In this document: positions 1 through 10,563 of the stretch, one piece after another
Layout of the letters: the number at the start of each line of letters is the position of its first letter
Position numbering within the stretch: the first letter of the stretch is position 1
Assembly (NCBI RefSeq): GCF_036320965.1
Contig: NC_092232.1
Location: forward strand, 55,141,982-55,205,981
From: Panulirus ornatus
Taxonomy: Eukaryota; Arthropoda; Malacostraca; Decapoda; Palinuridae
DNA length: 64,000 bases
Direction: 5' to 3'
Translations under genes and position numbers: made by a program
Notes under the pieces: model-generated
Database searches by the model: none
The model's input: only the letters and a program-made list of their open reading frames with translations
What the model was told of the DNA's origin: nothing

Positions 1-1529
1 TCCCTTCTGCAGGAGGACGTGCTCATTGTACTCGAAATAACAAGTGCTTCTTATTGTATCATATTACACACACAGTTGCCCACCGGTGTGTAGTGTGGTG
101 GAGACTGTCCCACACATGTTTCCCAGCCACTCATCAGCTTTGTAGTCTTTGACCCGGCTCTGCCGCACGGCACACAGACAGTGCAGCTGTTCATTAGTTT
201 GTGACAGAGAGAAACAACTCCAGGACACAGTGTGCTCAGTAGTGTGCAAATCTAGTGAACCTTCTTCTCCATACAACACGCAACTGTTCATTATTATGTA
301 GCCTCGAGAAGTTGGCTCTTCCTCACGTCATGGAGGTGCTCACCAGTGTGAGGTCTCGTGGGACTGACGCAGCTACCCACACTGTTGCTTACCTACCTCA
401 GAAATTATCCTGTTTCATCTCGAACAGGATACGTTGACAAGTTTGGATTTTTCATGAGATTAATTTCGACACAATGGCAACGATTGTTCTCCTATATTGA
501 TATTTTGATTCATTTCAACAATGTTTCAGCCCCAGATGAGCTGTTTTACGACTATGTTGGGTGTGTAATTATTTGAAATTTCATTTACTGTAAAAGACAT
601 ACAGAAGAGAAGGTAAGCTGTGTTACCATTGTAATGTTGCCTTCATTCCTGTCAGTATGGTAACCAATAAGGTCATATTTCCCGCCTTCACTCAGACAGT
701 TAGTCACTGACACAGTTCTGTGGTACGTCAGTGTTCGAGAACCAGCGGTCACATTTCGAATCTCTGGTTTATGTGTTCAACGTGGCCGCCTGAGATGGGG
801 ATGTCCACGCATTTTAAAGTGTTAAGTGTTAATGATGACTTTAAGTACCCTCAACTGAGGCGGGTGAGGGAGGCTTGAACTTTTGTAAAACGCGACTGAG
901 TGACCACTGGACAGCACCGAGGATCAACACGATAACTGCCACATACACCTGGATGTCACACAGGTGTGTTGGGTGACCGAGAGAATACATGGATACAGAG
1001 ACTATGACAAGTACTACACGTGCCCACAACTTACTCGGTGCTCGGTGTTGCTGGGAATTCGTCCCTGGAATTTCATGGATAATGAAGGACATTCGCCACC
1101 ATTTGACACCACCAAAATCACTTAATTCTAAACATTGGTGTTACTGTAGATTTTCGTCGCTATGAAGCTCAGAAGAAGGCGTCACAGGACGTAGTTACAG
1201 TATTGGTTCTCGGCCCCAGCCGCTGGCTGGCTCAGTAACTGATTCTCAAGCATGTGCTTGGTGGGGCCCCTGACGTCACGGGGTTGCATTGGACAGAGAG
1301 ATGCCTGTCACTCCACCAACAGTAACCTTCACACTTGCATAATGCTCGTCACCTCACCCTGACACTCTGATGTTTGTATCATCCTCTGCTGCCAGTGTCT
1401 ATCTGGGGCATTTACTGTGACGTTTCAATCATCCCGTACTACTTGTGTCTGTCTGTCGTCCACCCTGGGTCACGTTTATTGCATCAGTACTCACACATGT
1501 ATCTATCCAGATTGATAATCGCATCTATA

Positions 1530-1532
<3 letters not shown>
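1..1532. other. No gene recognised
   Basis: Both strands give only short open frames without recognisable domains. I see no repeat family known from the rest of the window and no convincing splice-bounded exon. Confidence 0.5.

Positions 1533-1602
<70 letters not shown>
1533..1602. repeat. (TA)n microsatellite
   Basis: About 35 uninterrupted TA dinucleotides. The open frames across it encode only alternating Ile-Tyr and are artefacts of the repeat. Confidence 0.97.
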
Positions 1603-1606
<4 letters not shown>

Positions 1607-3700
1607 CAGCCCTGCCAGGCCACATTGTAGCAGGGGCGTTAACAACTCCGCTTGTACCCAGCGACGCACAACCCCTTATTTCACTGGTGGACCTGGCTGG
1701 CACGCAGCGAAAGACGTGGGTGCAGTGATGAGCTGCTTATGAGCATCTTGCACAGGGGCACGCCCTGCGACGGCCATACATCAGCACCATTAGACACGGT
1801 TTTCCCCAGCCTGTTCTCTGTGATGTGGCGCGCACGAGACGACCCGAAGCCCCCCCCCCTAAAAGATGCTGCGGTCTCGTCACACTTTCCGTGTGGCCAC
1901 ACTCGATGCACCAAAACTGGAAAGAGGAGGAAACCCCCAAGAGCTCAGCTATCAGCGCCATGTCCCGAGCAGGTGAGTCTGGGGACCCCCTCCTCTGGAT
2001 GACCCAGAGGCTAAGATGTTCCAAGCAGAATTTCGTCAGATGATGAAAGAAAGATATCAAGACTTGCACATCCGACCTGACAATGGACGACAATATGAAA
2101 ATTATCTCACATTTCCAGGACGCCAGACATCTTGACAACGTTCCTTTACTGGAGGACATGGACAGTGTCCCTTGATTGGAGGATATTTCCATATAGACCA
2201 AACATTTGATGGGAAAATGCATCATTCCTGCTCAGAACTGATGCTTCCCTTCTGGTGTCTGATAACCAGACTCACCAGTTGTCAACTGGTGACCAACTGG
2301 TGGTCGCGCCCTCAGCAACACGATATACACATTACGGAAGCACAAGCAAGTAGGTCGTCGACCTGATCCTCGAACATGCAAGACACTTGTGTGAAGCTTG
2401 GGACGTCCAGACGATGCATTCAGAAATGAGTCCCGTTCACCAAATTATGAATGATGATAATGGAGTAAGATGTTACCATTAGGAATCACTATCATCTACA
2501 ACCTCGAGACAAAAGATATGTAACCATGAGTAATAGTAACAAAGGCTTAACAACTATCTAGACGTAAGGCAATGTCACCAATTACGTTAAGAACAGGGCT
2601 TGCGATAAGCCTAATTACCGTATATCTTGCAGAATAGACTGTGTTACTTCGTGCGTGAAGAACTGGAAAACAATTGTGGATATAGGCAGACAGGCGGAAG
2701 ACATATTGCGACAGATCTGAACTCAAATCATTCGTCCAACTGATACATAACGTTTACATGATAGCAGAAAAATGAGTCCTGAGACGAAGCCCGGAATGAT
2801 AGTGTTAACACAAGCCTTGATGCAGTAGGTTCAGGCAGTGAGGAAAGATATAACTTAAAAGCAAATTAGGGAGTACAGGTCCTCGTCAGTATGGTGTCTG
2901 TGAGGTACAGTACATAGGCCAAGTCTGACACTGGAGAAGACCTGGATGTAATGTTGTCTGTCGGGAGGTTGACACCCGATGCGGGGCATTCCAGTCCCTC
3001 ACGGAACACTTATGGGTCCACGGTTTCCTTGATAATGTCTGGGTAGTCTCGCACTCTGCTGATGTGAGAAACCCCCACCACACACAAGTAGAGATGTGAC
3101 CAGAGCATCACAGCATAATGTAGGAGGCACCACACTCCAGATGGTCACACAGTGATCAGGTGAGACGCGCCGATGTCTGCTGCGTATAGGATGGCTCGCT
3201 TGACCCATCAGAGGGCTATCGGTGCAGTACACTCTGTCTCAGGTTTTTGGACGATTCTTTTGTGTTTCTGCTGTGAAGGGAGAGCCATTTCCAGAGGTGA
3301 TTCATGAATGTGTGAGCCCGTGAGTCTGTTACCAGTAAGGAAAGCCTTGATGTCAGATGATGAATCTGATTTTCTGCGAAACATCTTGTACATTTTAGAG
3401 ACAACTTGTTTGTGCATACAGGAGTGAAGTATGTCAGCCCAGTGAACTTATATGAATGGATGGAGGCTCCAAACTGTGGACAGAACTGTAGACACGAATA
3501 GTGACACCTGAGAATGCAAAAGCAACAGAACCTTGAGTGGTTTCGAGGTTGTTTGTCATAGTGGAAGAGATCAGAAATTCCAGGGATTATTGTGGTAAGA
3601 GGAGGAAGACATACAGGTCATTTAAAACAGAATATATGTAAGGTTTACATGTAGCTACGGAGGCACAAATGTCAGTCATGGACTTAATGCATCGATCACT
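1603..3700. other. No gene recognised
   Basis: This is non-repetitive sequence. A minus-strand open frame at 1,737-2,225 has no recognisable domain and overlaps plus-strand frames of similar quality. A CAG/GTGAGT donor-like site lies near 1,970, but no exon can be anchored to it. A short perfect inverted repeat (9-bp arms around one base) lies at 2,273-2,291. Confidence 0.4.
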
Positions 3701-3809
3701 TCTGTTCTTAACGTATCTGTCATATTGCTTTCAACTACTCTGATTACTAAATCTTTCCACATGTTAACAATCCTATTGAAGAAAAATATACAACGCCTCA
3801 TTCCAAGTT

Positions 3810-4097
3810 AAAACTTTGCTGACTACTGGCATCAAACCTGACCATGATATACAAGGCGATGATTCGCCAAAGAGGAGGAAGCTAGATATGAAGGAAAAAA
3901 GTGATGGAGGGAAGCCAGAAGAGAGGAACTTTGAGATGAAACCCCCTATGCCACACCCTGTCTAAAGCTTTTTATATATCGAGGTCAACTACATAGGATA
4001 GGCCAAAATCTTTCAAGGTTGATGACCAGAAATTACTATGGTAAGAACACCATCAGTGGATCTCGCCAGACGGAAGCCATACTGGTGATCAGTCCTT
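3810..4097 (-). mobile_element. Degenerate LINE reverse transcriptase fragment (LINE-B type)
   Basis: Read on the minus strand, the DNA just outside the 21-bp minisatellite encodes a decayed non-LTR RT. QYGFRLARST (fingers/palm region) is followed after frameshifts by VVDLDI*KALDRVWH. The latter corresponds to RT motif A, usually DISKAFDRVWH, with a stop in place of Ser. LFWLPSITFFHI continues the typical downstream block. The piece is short, frameshifted and not functional. The type resembles the LINE at 27,990-30,250. The minisatellite begins inside or at the edge of this RT reading frame. Confidence 0.7.
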
Positions 4098-6166
4098 ATA
4101 ACATCCTCATCATTCATCATAACATCCTCAACGTTCATCATAACATCCTCAACGTTCATCATAACATCCTCAACGTTCATCATAACATCCTCATCATTCA
4201 TCATAACATCCTCAACGTTCATCATAACATCCTCAACGTTCATCATAACATCCTCAACATTCATCATAACATCCTCAACATTCATCATAACATCCTCAAC
4301 GTTCATCATAACATCCTCTACGTTCATCATAACATCCTCAACGTTCATCATAACATCCTCAACATTCATCATAACATCCTCTACGTTCATCATAACATCC
4401 TCAACATTCATCATAACATCCTCTACGTTCATCATAACATCCTCAACGTTCATCATAACATCCTCAACATTCATCATAACATCCTCAACATTCATCATAA
4501 CATCCTCTACGTTCATCATAACATCCTCAACGTTCATCATAACATCCTCAACATTCATCATAACATCCTCAACGTTCATCATAACATCCTCAACATTCAT
4601 CGTAACATCCTCTACGTTCATCATGACATCCTCAACATTCATCATAACATCCTCAACATTCATCATAACATCCTCAACGTTCATCATAACATCCTCAACA
4701 TTCATCGTAACATCCTCTACGTTCATCATAACATCCTCAACGTTCATCATAACATCCTCAACATTCATCATAACATCCTCAACGTTCATCATAACATCCT
4801 CAACATTCATCATAACATCCTCTACATTCATCATAACATCCTCATCATTCATCATAACATCCTCATCATTCATCATAACATCCTCATCATTCATCATAAC
4901 ATCCTCTACGTTCATCATAACATCCTCAACGTTCATCATAACATCCTCTACGTTCATCATAACATCCTCTACGTTCATCATAACATCCTCTACGTTCATC
5001 ATAACATCCTCAACATTCATCATAACATCCTCAACGTTCATCATAACATCCTCAACGTTCATCATAACATCCTCAACGTTCATCATAACATCCTCTACGT
5101 TCATCATAACATCCTCTACATTCATCATAACATCCTCTACGTTCATCATAACATCCTCTACGTTCATCATAACATCCTCTACGTTCATCATAACATCCTC
5201 TACGTTCATCATAACATCCTCTACGTTCATCATAACATCCTCTACGTTCATCATAACATCCTCAACATTCATCATAACATCCTCAACATTCATCATAACA
5301 TCCTCAACGTTCATCATAACATCCTCAACGTTCATCATAACATCCTCATCGTTCATCATAACATCCTCAACGTTCATCATAACATCCTCTACGTTCATCA
5401 TAACATCCTCAACATTCATCATAACATCCTCAACATTCATCATAACATCCTCTACGTTCATCATAACATCCTCTACGTTCATCATAACATCCTCAACATT
5501 CATCATAACATCCTCTACGTTCATCATAACATCCTCATCATTCATCATAACATCCTCAACATTCATCATAACATCCTCAACGTTCATCATGACATCCTCT
5601 ACGTTCATCATAACATCCTCAACATTCATCATAACATCCTCAACGTTCATCATAACATCCTCATCATTCATCATAACATCCTCAACATTCATCATAACAT
5701 CCTCAACATTCATCATAACATCCTCATCATTCATCATAACATCCTCATCATTCATCATAACATCCTCAACATTCATCATAACATCCTCTACGTTCATCAT
5801 AACATCCTCAACATTCATCATAACATCCTCATCATTCATCATAACATCCTCAACATTCATCATAACATCCTCTACGTTCATCATAACATCCTCAACATTC
5901 ATCATAACATCCTCATCATTCATCATAACATCCTCATCATTCATCATAACATCCTCAACGTTCATCATAACATCCTCAACATTCATCATAACATCCTCTA
6001 CATTCATCATAACATCCTCATCATTCATCATAACATCCTCATCATTCATCATAACATCCTCAACATTCATCATAACATCCTCATCATTCATCATAACATC
6101 CTCTACGTTCATCATAACATCCTCAACATTCATCGTAACATCCTCTACGTTCATCATGACATCCTC
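4098..6166. repeat. 21-bp minisatellite, about 98 copies
   Basis: This is an uninterrupted tandem array of a 21-bp unit, read on the plus strand as ATAACATCCTC followed by a variable tetranucleotide and TTCATC. Nearly all variation lies in that tetranucleotide (AACG, AACA, TACG, TACA, ATCA), with rare CGTAAC and CATGAC changes. Because 21 is a multiple of three and the unit lacks stops in several frames, three very long open frames arise: a minus-strand frame of MMNVEDV heptads and plus-strand frames of HHNILNV and IITSSTF. None shows a non-repeat domain except the RT remnant appended to the minus-strand frame, so I treat them as by-products. Confidence 0.97.
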
Positions 6167-8333
6167 TTCCTTACAACATCATCACATCTCTCATGGTCCA
6201 GCGAGAAGGTATGATAATAGACAGGGAAAACCACCTGACATATTTGCATGACTGTATCTCCAGATAAGAGCAAGTGTGCGCATGATCATGAGCAGCGTCC
6301 TTGATGCTACTGTGATGTGTGGGGGAATAGTGTCCTCGGGCAGTGGCTGTGAGGCACCCACCCACTTGCTCGTGTTATCGTCATTCCTTGAGAGTCAAGT
6401 ATTCATCTCGCAGTCACATTGTCTCTCCAGAAAAGACAGAAATCACCTTGGTGACGACTTCATTTTGCCCCATGTTGCATCATCACCCTTATTTTCATCT
6501 TGAAATAACACATCCAGTTATTTCTTCCGTTGGTTACGTGACAAATAATTTAAAGGAGATTTCTCAAACCGTTACGTAAACTCTTAGAGGGACCCGCCAG
6601 CATACGTGTATAATATTATATACAAGTTATATGAATGGAAGATGTTCGCTGGTGATCTGGTTTGGTAGAGTCCAGTTCCACAAGTCTCCTTCCATACCGC
6701 GGCGCACTGACTAGGGCGAACGAAATGCAGGGGAATACTGCATAGACTGTGGCCAACACAGGCAGGAACTATACACACTATGGCCAACGCAGGCAGGATA
6801 CACACACGGTGAATCTCTTCTTCTTCATCTCATCTTAATTTTTCTCGTTCTGTTCATTCGGTTTTTTATGTCTTTGTTCAACCTTCTTCTCCTTTCCTTT
6901 CTATACAAGTTTCCTGTGTTCTTTTTCTTCTCCTTCTTCTTCCTTTTCATTTTTCTTATCTTTTTCCTGTTAGTTTATTTTTGTTCTTAATCTCCTCCTG
7001 CTCCTTCTCTTCATCATAATCATCCTTTCAGTATGTCTCCGTTCCTCCTTCCTCCTCCCGTGTATTGATTCCTTCCTTCCGCTCTTCTTGTAAGAACTCT
7101 TCCATCCTTCATTCCTGTATCATGTTCTCTCCTCTCACCCTTTCTTTCTTCTTCCTATCCTATTGCTTTATTCTTCTTTGCTTCTTTTTCATCATTTTCT
7201 TCCAACCTCCTCCTCCTGTTTGTGCCCTGTGCCTCACGCTGTGTGTGTGTGTCATCTGTCACAAGCCTGGGCTGGCCACCCACCTCCACTAGCACACTAA
7301 ACTCTACGTCCCTCCCAACCCTTGTTTATACTCCTCACACCACGACCCTCCACCCCAAGACAGACAATCAACATGTTGTTACGCATTTGAAATTATTTGT
7401 CTAATTATTTGTTCATATTGTACAGGGAGGGAATTATACACTCATTTGGGCACCCCCAATCGTTTGAACCTCCTACACAACCGTGTAGTTATCATAAACA
7501 TCTATATGATCCATAACTTCAACAAATTATTCATTTTTCAACAAAATTCTTTCTTAGATTTCGCCTAATGGTCTCTGATGTTCCCATCACCCATCGCACG
7601 TGTTTGGCAGGTTCTCTCATTACTCTATCCTTAATGACCATTTACCTCGTGTATTACTCCTGTCATTAATCCCTCCAGTTCACACAAGAGCCAATCCTTA
7701 ATCCCTGCTATACAACTTGAGTTCATTGGTAAGTCCTGCAGAACAAAGGTTTATAGATCAATCTCCACCGTGGGGGGTATCTTCACAAGTCATCGTCGTG
7801 TATAAGTTGAACACAATCTAAACTTGTTCGTATCTTTCTATTATCTTGGTTTCTGTGGAATCTCCTAACTTGCATCTGTCACTCCTGTTGTCTGTAAGTA
7901 TGATCTTATCTACGTGCATGTCTTTCTTTACCGCCATTTTTGTTCTTTTGTGGAATAATATATTTTGTCCGGTCAAAGTAAACATCATGAATGTGCTGCA
8001 CCTTCCCCCGCTCCTCCTGCTTCACTAAATTGTTTACGTTTGGTTCAGATCTGCTTCAGCTGTAGTCTTGACTCGTCCACCTCCATCACCTTGGCCTTTC
8101 CCTAAGAGTTACATGTTCACCTTCAGACAGTCAGTCTGAATGCTGCAGGAATCTCCCTTAACCACCCATCACGTACGTGAATGACATGATCCACCTGTGA
8201 CGTGGATGACGACCCAACTGTCTTGGGGTAACGTGTTCTAGACCTGACCCCTTCCATGGCTAGGTGACATCATTAATGACCTCCCACACCTATACCTCTG
8301 TGTGTTGTGACGTCATTATTGAACTCAGATTGG
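6167..8333. other. No gene recognised; includes a pyrimidine-rich tract
   Basis: Roughly 6,815-7,215 is strongly T/C-rich on the plus strand (many CTTCTT and TCCTT runs), a polypyrimidine/polypurine tract. The remainder holds no recognisable gene or mobile-element coding sequence. Confidence 0.5.
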
Positions 8334-8440
8334 TCAGTATACCCACGAAGGCATAGAATACCCAGACTGAATTCAAGCTGTCATACTCACGAAGGCTCAG
8401 CATACACAGGCTAAAGTCAAGCCGTCAGTATATCCACGTT
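8334..8440. repeat. Imperfect tandem repeat, about 45 bp unit
   Basis: A unit starting TCAGTATACCCACGAAGGC recurs about every 44-47 bp (starts near 8,334, 8,381 and 8,425), just over two decayed copies. Confidence 0.6.
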
Positions 8441-8623
8441 ATCACGACAGATGAAGCTTGGGCAGTAGCTTCACCTGTAGGTGCTGGCTATCAGTATACC
8501 CGTCAGGAAGAGGGTCCAATGTATGCTGGAGGTGCAGACATTATGGTCATGCGTTAATTAAGGTTCTGTGTTGCATGACACGATCCACGGTCCGCACTGA
8601 GGCGCCATGGGGTATCACTTGCC

Positions 8624-9783
8624 TTCATCCCTGGTCCTGTGAGGCACCAGGGGCACCACCTTCCTCCCTCCCTGGTCCTGTGAGGCACCAGGGGCACCAC
8701 CTTCCTCCCTCCCTGGTCCTGTGAGGCACCAGGGGCACCACCTCCCTCCCTCCCTGGTCCTGTGAGGCACCAGGGGCACCACCTTCCTCCCTCCCTGGTC
8801 CTGTGAGGCACCAGGGGCACCACCTCCCTCCTTCCCTGGTCCTGTGAGGCACCAGGGGCACCACCTCCCTCCCTCCCTGGTCCTGTGAGGCACCAGGGGC
8901 ATCACCTTCCTCCCTCCCTGATCCTGTGAGGCACCAGGGGCATCACCTTCCTCCCTCCCTGGTCCTGTGAGGCACCAGGGGCATCACCTTCCTCCCTCCC
9001 TGGTCCTGTGAGGCACCAGGGGCATCACCTCCCTCCTTCCCTGGTCCTGTGAGGCACCAGGGGCATCACCTTCCTCCCTCCCTGGTCCTGTGAGGCACCA
9101 GGGGCACCACCTCCCTCCTTCCCTGGTCCTGTGAGGCACCAGGGGCATCACCTTCCTCCCTCCCTGATCCTGTGAGGCACCAGGGGCATCACCTTCCTCC
9201 CTCCCTGGTCCTGTGAGGCACCAGGGGCATCACCTTCCTCCCTCCCTGGTCCTGTGAGGCACCAGGGGCATCACCTCCCTCCTTCCCTGGTCCTGTGAGG
9301 CACCAGGGGCATCACCTTCCTCCCTCCCTGGTCCTGTGAGGCACCAGGGGCATCACCTTCCTCCCTCCCTGGTCCTGTGAGGCACCAGGGGCATCACCTT
9401 CCTCCCTCCCTGGTCCTGTGAGGCACCAGGGGCATCACCTTCCTCCCTCCCTGGTCCTGTGAGGCACCAGGGGCATCACCTTCCCTCCTTCCCTGGTCCT
9501 GTGAGGCACCAGGGGCATCACCTTCCTCCCTCCCTGGTCCTGTGAGGCACCAGGGGCATCACCTTCCTCCCTCCCTGGTCCTGTGAGGCACCAGGGGCAT
9601 CACCTTCCTCCCTCCCTGGTCCTGTGAGGCACCAGGGGCATCACCTTCCTCCCTCCCTGGTCCTGTGAGGCACCAGGGGCATCACCTTCCTCCCTCCCTG
9701 GTCCTGTGAGGCACCAGGGGCATCACCTTCCCTCCCTCCCTGGTCCTGTGAGGCACCAGGGGCATCACCTTCCTCCCTCCCTG
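8624..9783. repeat. 41-bp minisatellite, about 28 copies
   Basis: Each unit contains CCTGGTCCTGTGAGGCACC followed by AGGGGCAYCACC and a C/T-rich end (TTCCTCCCTC). The arms CCTGGT and ACCAGG make each unit capable of a short hairpin. Variants (CACC/CATC; TTCCTCCC/TCCCTCCTT; GGTCC/GATCC) are ordered. The GATCC variant occurs at 8,920 and again 246 bp later (6 x 41), which suggests a higher-order duplication. Open frames across the array are repeat artefacts. Confidence 0.97.
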
Positions 9784-10276
9784 GGTTATGGGGAGTATTA
9801 CCTGCCGTCTGACACGGCCTCCAGTACAGTAGGAAGCTTAGGGTTAAGCTGCTTCCTACAATAAGCTTAAGTGCTAAGCTGCCAAGAACCAGTCTATTCG
9901 TATGGGTTAATATGTTGGAAGCATTTTAGTCGTTCATGAAGCGAAGCCTCATATCCATCACCAGTGATCTTGCGTCATCGTCTTGCAGGTGAGGTAGGCT
10001 TGATCCTTCTTGAGTGTAGTATTATGTACAAGTTTATAAAGGATTCATATAGTATGATCGCCGTCATCAGTTCGTCTACCATGTTAGGTTACAGGTGGTT
10101 GTACTGTATCATCTGCCTTCTCTCCTTATCTAACATACTGGAAGACTTCAACCCGCCGATCTGTCATCGAAATTTTTTTCCAGATTCATGTTTTCCTTTG
10201 TCTTGTAACCTCTTTATAAGCCATTTCATATTTTCGTTGTTTCTTATCGATTTCCATTCTTTTCTATTAACTGAAT

Positions 10277-10278
<2 letters not shown>
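9784..10278. other. No gene recognised
   Basis: Short non-repetitive segment between the 41-bp array and a (TA)n array. Nothing recognisable. Confidence 0.5.
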
Positions 10279-10373
<95 letters not shown>

Positions 10374-10376
10374 GTG
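10279..10376. repeat. (TA)n then (TG)n compound microsatellite
   Basis: About 31 TA units run directly into about 17 TG units. The array continues without a gap into a LINE-A 3' tail. Confidence 0.97.
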
Positions 10377-10480
10377 GGCGTTTATGTATATACATGTGTA
10401 TGTGGGTGGGTTGGGCCATTCTTTCGTCTGTTTCCTTGCGCTGCCTCGCAAACGCGGGAGACAGCGACTAAGTATAATAG
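10377..10480 (+). mobile_element. LINE-A 3'-tail fragment
   Basis: It contains GGGTTGGGCCATTC, CGTCTGTTTCCTTGCGCT and AACGCGGGAGACAGCGA, the same terminal block that ends the longer LINE-A copies (for example 36,930-36,985). Only the tail is present. It is flanked by (TA)n arrays on both sides. Confidence 0.85.
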
Positions 10481-10498
10481 ATAGAAAATATAAGATAA

Positions 10499-10502
<4 letters not shown>

Positions 10503-10561
<59 letters not shown>
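10503..10561. repeat. (TA)n microsatellite
   Basis: About 29 TA units immediately 3' of the LINE-A tail fragment. Confidence 0.97.

Positions 10562-10563
<2 letters not shown>

Noticed and set aside
1374..1742. Ile-Tyr repeat proteins (also 10,264, 25,187, 54,147)
   Set aside because: Translations of (TA)n arrays.
1737..2225. 162-codon minus-strand frame
   Set aside because: No domain, and overlapping plus-strand frames are of equal quality.
4013..6251. Open frames of 714, 731 and 542 codons over the 21-bp array
   Set aside because: A unit length divisible by three without stops opens several frames on both strands. No non-repeat domain exists apart from a dead RT piece, and no gene is called.
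8554..8905. Regular repeats at 8.6-9.8 kb as a CRISPR array
   Set aside because: Units are directly tandem with no unique spacers, and the genome is eukaryotic. It is a minisatellite.
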